Assembly: GCA_018362895.1 (NCBI GenBank)
Contig: JAHALR010000013.1
Span: 1 to 45,411, forward strand
DNA: 45,411 bases
Source: Clostridium sp.
GTDB taxonomy: Bacteria > Cyanobacteriota > Vampirovibrionia > Gastranaerophilales > Gastranaerophilaceae
Reading direction: 5' to 3'
Shown here one piece after another: positions 1 through 7,742 of the stretch. Numbering within the stretch: the first letter of the stretch is position 1; every line of letters starts with the position of its first letter. The translations under genes and the position numbers were made by a program. The notes beneath the pieces are model-generated. The model did not search any database, was not told the DNA's origin, and was given only the letters and a program-made list of their open reading frames with translations.

Positions 1-7
1 TTTTGTA

Positions 8-754
8 TTAAGAAAATACTTTGAAAGTTCTTTCAATGTTCTTGTCCATAATCTTCTTCACTGAATCAATCTCAGTGTCACAAGCTTTCTGCTGTGTTTC
101 AACCTGGCTCAAGTCCATTTGAAGTCTCTTTTCTTTTATCTGAATAGATGCTGTCTTTCTTCTGTATTCTGCATCTGCCTTTGCATCATCTGATGTGTCA
201 TATGCTACTGAGAATTTTGTTCCGTTGATTGCATCTACTTCTTCGCCTGTTTCGTATACAATCTTCATTGTTCCGCCTTGAATACCTTCAAGTATCTGTG
301 GACCTGTGTAATTGTTTGTTGTATTGATGTATTGTATTTCAGGCTGAGGTCTGCTATCTTCAGGAAGAGCATTCCATGCTTCTTCTGTTATTACATTTCC
401 GTCTGCATCTTTGTAGATTGTTTGTTGTTGTCCGTTGTTTTGCCAATCCATAAATCCATCTTCGTCAGCTCCTGCTGCACCTTTGCCTACAAATACTTTG
501 AGTTTCATTTTTGCTCCGCCCTGGGCTGAAAGTGCGCTTAATGATGCTGCTGTGATTTCAACTTCTGAAGAATCAGATGAATTGATGTATTTCAAAGTTT
601 GGTTAGAAAGTTTAAGAGAGTATTCTCTTGCTACTTCTTCTGTTTGCATTGCAAGAATCATTTCTGAGTTAGTGATTTGTTGTGCTCTGAATTCCAAATC
701 TGATTTTCTTGCTGTTAAGAGTAACAATCTTGCTTGTGATGATGCTAAACCCAT
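8..754 (-). CDS. Hypothetical protein, 'MGLASSQARLL' family
   Basis: The protein of about 248 residues begins MGLASSQARLLLLTARKSDL, an N-terminus I recognise as recurrent among Gastranaerophilales hypothetical proteins. No function is known to me. It reads as an N-terminal helical segment (about 1-60), a middle region rich in Gly, Thr, Asn and Asp, and a C-terminal amphipathic helix or coiled coil (about 190-245). No signal peptide or membrane segment is seen. I chose the ATG at 754 because AAGGAT lies just upstream and the family N-terminus starts there; the frame stays open upstream to 937, but that stretch crosses a terminator-like hairpin and reads like non-coding sequence. The stop codon is at 8-10. 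Confidence 0.7.
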   Translation of the reverse strand: MGLASSQARLLLLTARKSDLEFRAQQITNSEMILAMQTEEVAREYSLKLSNQTLKYINSSDSSEVEITAASLSALSAQGGAKMKLKVFVGKGAAGADEDGFMDWQNNGQQQTIYKDADGNVITEEAWNALPEDSRPQPEIQYINTTNNYTGPQILEGIQGGTMKIVYETGEEVDAINGTKFSVAYDTSDDAKADAEYRRKTASIQIKEKRLQMDLSQVETQQKACDTEIDSVKKIMDKNIERTFKVFS

Positions 755-778
755 TTTTTTAATCCTTATAACTTTACA

Positions 779-960
779 AAATAAGAAAAACTCCGGAGGA
801 CGCCCACCTCCGGAGTCAGCGAGGCATACTTGAACAGGAGCAGCCCGCTGTGTGAGTGCATCAGGATGAAGCACGCCTGATAAGAGTTGTATCGAAGCTG
901 CAAAAAAAACAGTTCTATATGCTCTTTTAGAAGTCAAGCGTACCCAGCCGCTAAGGATCT
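779..960 (-). ncRNA. Candidate structured RNA or leader ending in a hairpin
   Basis: On the minus strand this gene-free stretch is G+C-richer than its surroundings and holds several short inverted repeats: ATCAGG/CCTGAT around 858-882, CAGCG/CGCTG around 817-852, and a final 10-bp stem followed by a T-run. It lies between two minus-strand genes. I tested it by eye against SRP RNA, tmRNA, 6S RNA and the common riboswitch cores and recognised none. It could be an independent small RNA or the leader of the gene at 8-754. Its 5' end is unknown. Confidence 0.35.
785..816 (-). terminator. Rho-independent terminator
   Basis: A perfect 10-bp stem (ACTCCGGAGG at 790-799 pairs with CCTCCGGAGT at 807-816) has a 7-nt loop and is followed, on the minus strand, by a run of five T (A-run at 785-789 on the plus strand). 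It would end transcripts entering from the upstream minus-strand region, just before the RBS of the gene at 8-754. Confidence 0.75.
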
Positions 961-1129
961 ATAAAAAACTAAATTTATGAAAATTCATATTTTCAAAAGC
1001 CCTTTTATCGGGCAAAAACCGCCAAGTCATTAATTTTTTACTCCTCGAAATTTCTTCATGTTTACTTACATATTTATAAAAACAATTTTCGAGGCACGAT
1101 TTTATATATTCTTTATATCGTTACAATTC

Positions 1130-1459
1130 TTAATCATTCTCGGGAGTATACCACTGAAGCACATCAGGAAAGACACAGTTTGTGTCTTTGTTCTCAGAGA
1201 AAAATAATTCCGCAAGCTCAGATTTGTCTTTGAGCAAAAGTGCCTCGAGATACTGGTCCTGTCGAATCAGTTTTGCACATTCTATATCTTTTTCATCATT
1301 CGTAAGCTCAGAGGTTTCAATTTCTTCGATTTTGTATGCAATATCACGTCTTGCGCTTCTGATTGCATAAACTATATCATCTGCATTTTTCAGCATATAA
1401 TCATCGTTCCTTACAAGTTTAATATAGCTGTTTTGTTTTTGTGAAAAAGATGAACCCAT
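1130..1459 (-). CDS. Small hypothetical protein
   Basis: The product is a 109-residue acidic, mostly helical protein beginning MGSSFSQKQNSYIKLVRNDD. I recognise no domain, membrane segment or catalytic motif. I chose the ATG at 1459 because GAGGTG precedes it at good spacing; the frame is open for 11 more codons upstream without a better signal. A weak 4-bp hairpin with a T-run lies downstream on the same strand near 999-1017. The upstream region (1460-1740) is AT-rich and separates it from the divergent rpsP gene. Confidence 0.55.
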   Translation of the reverse strand: MGSSFSQKQNSYIKLVRNDDYMLKNADDIVYAIRSARRDIAYKIEEIETSELTNDEKDIECAKLIRQDQYLEALLLKDKSELAELFFSENKDTNCVFPDVLQWYTPEND

Positions 1460-1741
1460 TTGAAAACACCTCAATAGAAATACACACGCCAATATATTTA
1501 TATAAAAACATTTTTGATATATGAATTCTATAATTTTGATATATCGTTACAAAGAGTTACATATATGTATAATAACACATTAAATGAAACTTAATAATTG
1601 ACTTGATTAATAAATATTGTTGTGTTTTCATAGAATTAAAGAGAATACAGACTTCACGGTAAAATCCTCTTGAAAAAAGTGTCTTTGGCTGAAGACCACC
1701 GATGAAGCAAAGCAAAACAAAGTACAGGAGACTAAAACCTT

Positions 1742-2131
1742 ATGGTTAAGATAAGATTAAAAAGACTCGGATATAAAAAGAACCCGACATACAGAATCGT
1801 TGTTATCAATGATTTACAAAAAAGAGAAGGCAAACCTATTTGTGAATTAGGTCATTACAACCCTAAAACAAAAGAAATGAAACTCGACAAAGCTGCTGCT
1901 CTCGAGTGGATTTCAAAAGGTGCTCAGCCTTCTGAAACTGCTCAATATCTCATCAATAACTGTGATGATGAAGGCAAATTGATTTACAAAGAAAAAACAG
2001 AAAAGAAATTGTCGAAAAAAGCATTAGCTAAACTGGAAGCTGAAAAAGAAGCACAGGCTGCTGCTGCCGCAGAGGCCGCTCAAGCTGAAACTGAAGCAGA
2101 AGCTCCGGCTGAAGAAGCTGCTGTTGAATAA
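1742..2131 (+). CDS. rpsP: 30S ribosomal protein S16
   Basis: S16 is a component of the small ribosomal subunit needed for 30S assembly. The first 80 residues carry the family signature (MVKIRLKRLGYKKNPTYRIV at the N-terminus, then EGKPICELGHYNP). The remaining 50 residues form a low-complexity Lys/Glu/Ala-rich tail ending in alternating Ala and Glu, so the protein is longer (129 aa) than the usual 80-90 aa. The ATG has a CAGGAG ribosome-binding site about 10 nt upstream. The gene stands alone, is followed by a good terminator, and has a gene-free stretch of about 280 nt upstream that must hold its promoter. Confidence 0.97.
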   Translation: MVKIRLKRLGYKKNPTYRIVVINDLQKREGKPICELGHYNPKTKEMKLDKAAALEWISKGAQPSETAQYLINNCDDEGKLIYKEKTEKKLSKKALAKLEAEKEAQAAAAAEAAQAETEAEAPAEEAAVE

Positions 2132-2164
2132 ATTTTATTAAAACAGGGGAAAAGAACACTTATT

Positions 2165-2193
2165 AACCGCTTTGCCAAAGTAAAGCGGTTTTT
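2165..2193 (+). terminator. Rho-independent terminator of rpsP
   Basis: AACCGCTTT (2165-2173) pairs with AAAGCGGTT (2182-2190) in a 9-bp stem with an 8-nt loop, followed by more T. It sits 33 nt after the rpsP stop and immediately before the next gene's start at 2219. Confidence 0.85.
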
Positions 2194-2218
2194 CCTATTA
2201 TTATGTTAAAATAATCCT

Positions 2219-3241
2219 ATGAAAAAAATTCTAATCACTCTCCCGAACAGCATAGCAGGCACCCTTATTATGAAGGGTTTCAAACAGGGCTTTCGCTCTA
2301 ACAGCTGTTATGTCTTTGAAAAAGACCTGAGAGAGTTGAAAATTGATGACATAGAAAAATTCAAACCAGATATAATCCTCGGGTATGATTACGGATTTTT
2401 ATTCTCGGATAACGAAGAGATTAAAAACGTGCTCAAAAATTATCTGAAAGCAAGTAATGCACTCAGTATACACTATTTTGCAGATGAGCCTGACGGAAAA
2501 TACGCTTACGTTAAAAAACCCGAGCTTTTCGGAGAGTTCAAGGAGTTTGTAAAAGAATTCAGAGCACTTTCCTTTGTCTGGGACAGAGATTTTGTCAAGG
2601 CGATTCCCGGGGCTTCTTATTTGCCTCTTGCTGTCAACCACAAAGCTTATCGACCGTCTGATGATTATCAACAGAAACAATATGACATAACCTTTGTCGG
2701 CAGGCCGCTGACAGACAAACGCCAGAAAATCCTTGCTGCGCTTGTGAAAACCTTCGGGTCAAAGTTGAGCATTTTTTCTTATGAAAATCATTTTCTCCAA
2801 AGCCTTGATGACATGAAAAACAAGCATTTCTTGACAGAAGAAGAGCTTGATATTTACAAAAGCGCATACAAAGGCTTTTTGAAAACGGAAAAAGAGTTGT
2901 CTGATGTATATCACAACTCAAAAGTAAACCTGAACATAACGCTTCAAGGCAAGTCGGGATTGAATTACAGGGTATTTGAGGTGCTTGCCTCAAGAGGTTT
3001 TTTGATTACGGACAACATGCCGGACATTTCGAGAAATTTTGTGGTATCAAAAGAACTCGAGGTTTATGAAACAACAGAAGACCTCATTGATAAGATTGAG
3101 TTCTATTTAAAGAACACTTTAATAGCAGACAAGATAGCACTTTTGGGGTTTGCCGACGTAATAAAAAGCCACAGCTACACAGCCAGAGCAAAGAGCATTC
3201 TTGAGACATTGAAGCAATACAAAGAAAGGACACAGGGATGA
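2219..3241 (+). CDS. CgeB-like glycosyltransferase (GT-B fold)
   Basis: This 340-residue protein looks like a retaining-type GT-B glycosyltransferase of the CgeB/spore-maturation type that transfers a sugar to a surface or protein acceptor. Residues 1-140 form a Rossmann-like acceptor half. The C-terminal half has the donor-site pattern: a 'DITFVGRP' strand near 155, 'LSDVYHNSKVNLNIT' near 225-240, and 'NYRVFEVLASRGFLITDN' near 248-265, as in the glycosyl transferase group 1 family. Its stop overlaps the start of the next small gene by 4 nt (ATGA), implying translational coupling. The acceptor is unknown; coupling to a pilin-like protein hints at surface glycosylation, which is inference. Confidence 0.75.
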   Translation: MKKILITLPNSIAGTLIMKGFKQGFRSNSCYVFEKDLRELKIDDIEKFKPDIILGYDYGFLFSDNEEIKNVLKNYLKASNALSIHYFADEPDGKYAYVKKPELFGEFKEFVKEFRALSFVWDRDFVKAIPGASYLPLAVNHKAYRPSDDYQQKQYDITFVGRPLTDKRQKILAALVKTFGSKLSIFSYENHFLQSLDDMKNKHFLTEEELDIYKSAYKGFLKTEKELSDVYHNSKVNLNITLQGKSGLNYRVFEVLASRGFLITDNMPDISRNFVVSKELEVYETTEDLIDKIEFYLKNTLIADKIALLGFADVIKSHSYTARAKSILETLKQYKERTQG

Positions 3242-3477
3242 AAGATTTGCCTTCTTCAGCACAATCTGCAATTGAATACGGAGTCGTAGCACTTCTTCTG
3301 GTAATAATTTTTGCCGGTTCATACAAGCTTTACGGAAAATGGACTCACAAAGAAGCTTTGAAGACGCACCAGTCAGGAATTTCTGCGGCGGCAGGCAAAA
3401 AGCTTATGGAAAAGCCTTCAAAAGAGCTCTGCACTTATGTCATGCATCAATGCCGCACAAGATACTCTATGGAATAA
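3238..3477 (+). CDS. Small pilin-like membrane protein with class III-type signal
   Basis: This 79-residue protein has the N-terminus SSAQSAIEYGVVALLLVIIF, meaning a Q-S-A-I-E-Y motif followed directly by a hydrophobic helix (about 11-28). That arrangement matches the class III signal-peptide/Flp-type pilins, which are cleaved before the conserved Gln/Ser and assembled through the hydrophobic helix. The rest is a short basic tail with two Cys near the end. It overlaps the glycosyltransferase stop by 4 nt, so the two are co-translated. The stop lies 3 nt from the end of the convergent patatin gene. The pilin call is by motif only; a simple bitopic membrane protein is the alternative. Confidence 0.6.
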   Translation: MKDLPSSAQSAIEYGVVALLLVIIFAGSYKLYGKWTHKEALKTHQSGISAAAGKKLMEKPSKELCTYVMHQCRTRYSME

Positions 3478-3480
3478 TAT

Positions 3481-4713
3481 CTATTTTTCAAACTCATTTA
3501 TGTAAGATTCAAGTTCCATGCACCTTTCGAGCACTTCATTAACAAGATTATCCAGATAAAATCTGACCTCACGTTTGTTTTTGAGTTTAACATGGTGAAA
3601 AATCAATGATTCTGTAATATTTGAAAAGAAATAATTCTTATATTTCACTATATTGTCATAAATCGCAGTGTCAATAAATCTTTTCGCATCGCAAAGGTAA
3701 ACAAAAAGGTCGCAAATATGTAGTTTTGCGCATATCACGTTCGAGCAGGAGAGTGAATTTTTTGCCTTTATCAAATGGTCAAGAATAACCTTGTACATAG
3801 GAAGAAGCTCTTTCTTCTTTTTAAGAAGGTTAGTTTTAAAATATTTCATTGTGGTGGAATATCCCAGTTCTACGAGTTTATCTCTTTCCGGCTGGGGAAG
3901 TGTAAACTGGACAGGAAGAATGTGATCCGTATCAATTTTTATGTAGTCAAATTTGTCTTTTGGCTGATAAGTCTGAATGATATAATCAGTGGCAAAATTC
4001 GACATTGTGGCGAATACTGCATTCAGATATTCCACAGAGTTTTTGACATCAGGCCAGCATTTTCCACCTTCGAGCCTGAACTCGATGATTCGGCAGTCCT
4101 GAGGGCACAAAATCTCCGCAACCCTCCACATAGGCCAGCTTTTCATCATATCACCGTCTATCAGGACGTTCTTTTCATATGTAAAAGGCTCAAGAAGCCC
4201 GGGCAGTGCTGTTGATATTCTCACAGCCTGTGCAACTTCGAAATCCGGTGTTGTATATTTTGAAAATATATAAGGGGTACAGCCGTTTATATTCGTTGTT
4301 ATGACAAAGAAATCTTTGTCTATATCTTTAAAGGTTACGGGGTTGTTTTTTCCTTTTTCGTATTTTTCGCCATAGAATTTTTTCTCGACCCCTGTTCTAA
4401 TCCATTCAAGGAAATATTCACCCTTTGAAATAGCAAAGTTTTTCGCAAGGTTGAGCTGGACATCTCGAAACAGGTCAAAGTTCACCTCGTTGAAAAGTTC
4501 TCTAAACTCCTCACACGTATAATCTAAAGAAGCGTAAGCAGCAAACACCGCGCCCACTGATGAGCCGGCATAAGCCTTCACCTTAACGCCGAGTTCTCTC
4601 ATGGCTGTCATTGCGCCAAGATATGCCAGCCCCCGGATTGCTCCGCCGCCAAAGATACAAAGATATTCTTTTGCTCCTATTTCACTCACAGAAAGTCCTC
4701 GCTTCAAACTCAT
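3481..4713 (-). CDS. Patatin-like phospholipase
   Basis: This is a predicted acyl hydrolase with a Ser-Asp dyad acting on phospholipids or similar esters. The oxyanion-hole loop GGGAIRG is at residues 22-28, the nucleophile motif G-S-S-V-G is at 50-54 (Ser52), and the catalytic Asp is in the 'LIDGD' motif (Asp186). Residues 280-410 form a helical C-terminal extension beyond the usual patatin core. No signal peptide is seen, so it is probably cytoplasmic unless translocated. Start choice is uncertain: a TATAAT hexamer overlaps the ATG, while a GTG at 4689 has a GAGGA site upstream; using it would remove eight residues without touching the catalytic core. Confidence 0.9.
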   Translation of the reverse strand: MSLKRGLSVSEIGAKEYLCIFGGGAIRGLAYLGAMTAMRELGVKVKAYAGSSVGAVFAAYASLDYTCEEFRELFNEVNFDLFRDVQLNLAKNFAISKGEYFLEWIRTGVEKKFYGEKYEKGKNNPVTFKDIDKDFFVITTNINGCTPYIFSKYTTPDFEVAQAVRISTALPGLLEPFTYEKNVLIDGDMMKSWPMWRVAEILCPQDCRIIEFRLEGGKCWPDVKNSVEYLNAVFATMSNFATDYIIQTYQPKDKFDYIKIDTDHILPVQFTLPQPERDKLVELGYSTTMKYFKTNLLKKKKELLPMYKVILDHLIKAKNSLSCSNVICAKLHICDLFVYLCDAKRFIDTAIYDNIVKYKNYFFSNITESLIFHHVKLKNKREVRFYLDNLVNEVLERCMELESYINEFEK

Positions 4714-4773
4714 TATAACAATAAAATAAATTGAAACGAGGAAAATCCCTTAAATATACAACTAATAGACTAA

Positions 4774-5214
4774 TTATTTAATCTTTTGGGCTGCCGGAGT
4801 TTTGGAGCCTTCTCCGTCGAGGTTAAAGGTATGGTCGACAAACTGGGCTCTGTCAAGGTATTTTTGTTCAATTTTTCCTGCTTTATAAGAATAGAGCAAA
4901 GCCATTACTCCGGTAACGGCAGCAGCAGCAACTTTTGCCCATTTTGGAGCAGCACCGAGATATTTGAAAGCTTTTTTCACAGGTCCTGTTTCCAGGAGTT
5001 TCTTTGCCATGTCAGGGTTTGAAGCAGCAGCTTTTTTGACGATTGAACGTCCGGCCAGACCTGCGCCGGCAATTGCTGCACCTGCAACAGTATGTGTAAC
5101 AAATCCGTTTGCAAAGTGTTTTGATGCACAGTCTATTTTGTTACCCGTTGTTCCTTTTCTCGAATCAGCAAAAGAGTTCAATGTTGGGGACACTAAAAAC
5201 AAGACTTTTGACAT
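4774..5214 (-). CDS. Hypothetical membrane protein
   Basis: This 146-residue protein has an Ala/Gly-rich hydrophobic segment near 42-58 and a second near 95-110, so it probably crosses or inserts into a membrane. The remainder is basic and helical. I do not recognise the family. It is the last of a run of minus-strand genes (7665 down to 4774) that look lineage-specific and possibly co-regulated. Confidence 0.6.
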   Translation of the reverse strand: MSKVLFLVSPTLNSFADSRKGTTGNKIDCASKHFANGFVTHTVAGAAIAGAGLAGRSIVKKAAASNPDMAKKLLETGPVKKAFKYLGAAPKWAKVAAAAVTGVMALLYSYKAGKIEQKYLDRAQFVDHTFNLDGEGSKTPAAQKIK

Positions 5215-5303
5215 ATTACACTTCCTTTTTCTTCACTTTATACCAATTCAAAACGCAAAAATAAAAATTTTTGCTATGAATATTAACAAAGGTTTACAAT
5301 TGT

Positions 5304-5735
5304 TTATATAGAATATTTTGAAATATCTTCAAAATACTTCTCAAGAGCCATATATCCGTTGTAAATTTCGTTTGTAATCAGGGTATATCTGCAAGCTGCA
5401 AGATATTTCAACTCTTTTGCTCTAATTTCGATGATTCTGTCCGCATCGAGTTTCAAATTTTCGTCAAGAGACATTGACCATTTTTTCAAAAGTTCGAGTT
5501 CTTCGTTAACCTGTTTGATTGTTGTATATTCAAGCTGATTGAAGTCATATTTAGCAAGAAGAGCTTTTTCTTTGTTAGCGAGTCTGCTTTTCACAACAGG
5601 GACACCGTAGAATTTTTTAATAACCATATAGTTGTCAGCAACAAGAATATGTGAAAGCGGCACTCCTGCTCTGGCGAGCATTGAGGAAGTGCTCAAAGAG
5701 CTGAATTTGTCGTTTTCATCAGAAAGTGCACTCAC
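5304..5735 (-). CDS. Hypothetical helical protein, start uncertain
   Basis: This protein of about 143 residues has long amphipathic helices (about 40-130) and no recognisable domain. The best conventional start is the GTG at 5735, but it has no clear ribosome-binding site. The same frame stays open upstream for about 30 codons, back to a TAA around 5823, with sensible protein-like composition (ENFTNLSESEKLNTPLTK) but no ATG, GTG or TTG. A GAAGAGGGCAGGA stretch there resembles a Shine-Dalgarno before an ATT codon. The true N-terminus may therefore be longer with a rare start, or an original start has been lost. Confidence 0.55.
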   Translation of the reverse strand: MSALSDENDKFSSLSTSSMLARAGVPLSHILVADNYMVIKKFYGVPVVKSRLANKEKALLAKYDFNQLEYTTIKQVNEELELLKKWSMSLDENLKLDADRIIEIRAKELKYLAACRYTLITNEIYNGYMALEKYFEDISKYSI

Positions 5736-5937
5736 TTTCGTAAGCGGTGTATTCAGTTTTTCTGATTCTGATAAGTTTGTAAAATTCTCGTTAATTGTCC
5801 TGCCCTCTTCTAACCTATAATTTTAGCCTTCCGAACTATTTAATCATATCTCGAGGATGAGTTTTTGTCATGCTACTTTGTAGAATTGTTAAGACAGACA
5901 GGAACTAACCCGACAGAACAACCTCTCAAAAAGCAGT

Positions 5938-6891
5938 TTAGTTCAAACCGGCACTATCGAGCAAATCCTTCAGAATATCATTATTCTTCGGGTCAAGAAG
6001 TTCGAATCTTTCTTTTGCATCCTTGAGCAGATTGTTGATTTCTTTAAGGTATGCGGCAATTTTCGTGCCAAAAAGGTTGAAAAGCCTTCTGTTTTCATTC
6101 TCAAGTTCTATTTGATAATTCAAATTTATACTGCTAACATCGTCAACTTTTATTCTCAGACTTTTTTGAAAATCAATTATAGACAAAAGGCAGTTCCTGT
6201 CGCTGAAATATTCACAGCTAATATCCTTGAGTCCGGTCTCTTTTTCATAAACTCCTAAAAGCTTCTTCTGTTTTTCTTTGATTTTTTCACAGGATTTTAA
6301 AACAATCGACGCGCCCTTTGCATAAATTTTTTCAAAAGCGGGGTCCTCGCCAAAGTCCAGCCCTGTTGAGGATATTTTTATTTCAAAATAACTTTTTGCA
6401 CTCTCATAAAAATCTTTTGCGCTTTCATAAGTTACCTTCTCTTCCATTTGTTTGCGCCAGCCGGCTATATCAGAGTGTTTTAGTTCTTTAATTACATTTT
6501 TGTAAAAAGATTTCATTTCCTGTTTTGCAACATCGCTAACTTCAGCGCATTCAATGCCGAGATAATCAACTGCTGAGTCAAAAGAGTTCAGGCGTTTTTG
6601 TAACAACTGCTGTAATTCTTTTGTTTTTTTCAACGAAACCCGGCCGCCTGCAAAGCTCAAGCCCAGCACCGCAGCAGCAGCCGAGAGCATGATTAAGCCC
6701 GAAGCCCCCCGGTTTTTATTCTTGCCTCTTTCAGGTTTTGTTTTTTTCTCAGGCACTGACCGGACAAATTCATCCTTCGATGATTGTTTTTTCATCACAT
6801 CAAGCAGGCTTGCACCGTTTTTTTGCACCTGTTGGGGTTTTGAAACAGGTGATGGCAAAGGTCTTTGTATTTGTTCTGTGGTTTGAATCAT
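5938..6891 (-). CDS. Hypothetical membrane-anchored coiled-coil protein
   Basis: This is a 317-residue protein. Residues 1-60 are Pro/Lys/Gln-rich and disordered, a hydrophobic segment follows at about 65-83 (SGLIMLSAAAAVLGLSFAGG), and residues 88-317 are charged helices with coiled-coil character. With a cytoplasmic N-terminus it would be a single-pass membrane protein. The gene starts 9 nt after the stop of the upstream gene (6901-7665), so the two form an operon. Family and function are not recognised. Confidence 0.65.
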   Translation of the reverse strand: MIQTTEQIQRPLPSPVSKPQQVQKNGASLLDVMKKQSSKDEFVRSVPEKKTKPERGKNKNRGASGLIMLSAAAAVLGLSFAGGRVSLKKTKELQQLLQKRLNSFDSAVDYLGIECAEVSDVAKQEMKSFYKNVIKELKHSDIAGWRKQMEEKVTYESAKDFYESAKSYFEIKISSTGLDFGEDPAFEKIYAKGASIVLKSCEKIKEKQKKLLGVYEKETGLKDISCEYFSDRNCLLSIIDFQKSLRIKVDDVSSINLNYQIELENENRRLFNLFGTKIAAYLKEINNLLKDAKERFELLDPKNNDILKDLLDSAGLN

Positions 6892-6900
6892 AATTAATAA

Positions 6901-7665
6901 TTAGTTAGTAAATTTCGAAAGTTCTTTATCAATTTCGCCGAGGTACTGCGGTGACAATTCCCAATACTCGCCGAATTTTTGTTTGAGGTTGTTTAATTTA
7001 ATATTATATATATCCATAATATCAACAGGCATAAACCGGAGCTGTTTGATACCTTTGTGTTGTTCATTAACTTGTTCGAAGTATTTTTCAATCATACTTA
7101 CTTTTTTTCTGCCTACTTTCAATCTTTCCGGCACGTCATCCAAACAGAGGGCTTGTTTATATTGATTTTCAACAATTTTGATATTAGAACCTATATCAAT
7201 AATGGCTTTTCTCGCAATATTTGTTCCGGAATCAATTTTTCTTTCAAGAAGTTTACTTCCCCAGTATTTTTTTATTATATTGTTATTCTTTTTCGTTGCT
7301 TCATCTGCCACAAAACGTGCACCTTCAAAGGTTTTAGCTCTTTTAACCGCCTTAAGAGCCTTTTCTAAAAATTCATAAGACACTCCGTCATCGCTCATCA
7401 CCTTCTCGAGGTCTTTTTGTACTTTTGATTTGATATCCTCGCACTCACCTTTGTAATATTTTATGCATGCTTTATAATTATTCAGCTTTTTCGTAAGGAT
7501 TCCGTCGAGAATTTTTATTTTCTCTTCATCATTTACCCCGAGCCCGAGGTTTTTTGTTGAAAATTCTACCGTATCCTTTTTTTCGGGGTCAGATGATTTA
7601 AAAGCAGGCGCAAATGGCATTTTGCGAGGGACAAAAAATATCGTGCGGGAGATATTGGAAATCAT
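6901..7665 (-). CDS. Hypothetical helical protein with N-terminal F-K motif
   Basis: The 254-residue product begins MISNISRTIFFVPRKMPFAP and then has an AFKSS motif. Short N-terminal F-K-[AS] motifs recur in hypothetical proteins of this lineage and appear again in the protein at 12839. The rest is charged and helical, without membrane segments or known motifs. A GGAGG-type site precedes the ATG (7666-7680). It is the first gene of a two-gene operon with the coiled-coil protein. The function is unknown. Confidence 0.6.
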   Translation of the reverse strand: MISNISRTIFFVPRKMPFAPAFKSSDPEKKDTVEFSTKNLGLGVNDEEKIKILDGILTKKLNNYKACIKYYKGECEDIKSKVQKDLEKVMSDDGVSYEFLEKALKAVKRAKTFEGARFVADEATKKNNNIIKKYWGSKLLERKIDSGTNIARKAIIDIGSNIKIVENQYKQALCLDDVPERLKVGRKKVSMIEKYFEQVNEQHKGIKQLRFMPVDIMDIYNIKLNNLKQKFGEYWELSPQYLGEIDKELSKFTN

Positions 7666-7742
7666 AATTGCCTCCGGATAATTACAATCACAAAAGAAGC
7701 AAAAAAGAAAAAAAATTTTTTTTGCGCATGTTTTAAGAAATA

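Noticed and set aside
779..960. SRP RNA, tmRNA, 6S RNA or SAM riboswitch
   Set aside because: The diagnostic tetraloop, tag frame, bubble or riboswitch core sequences are absent.
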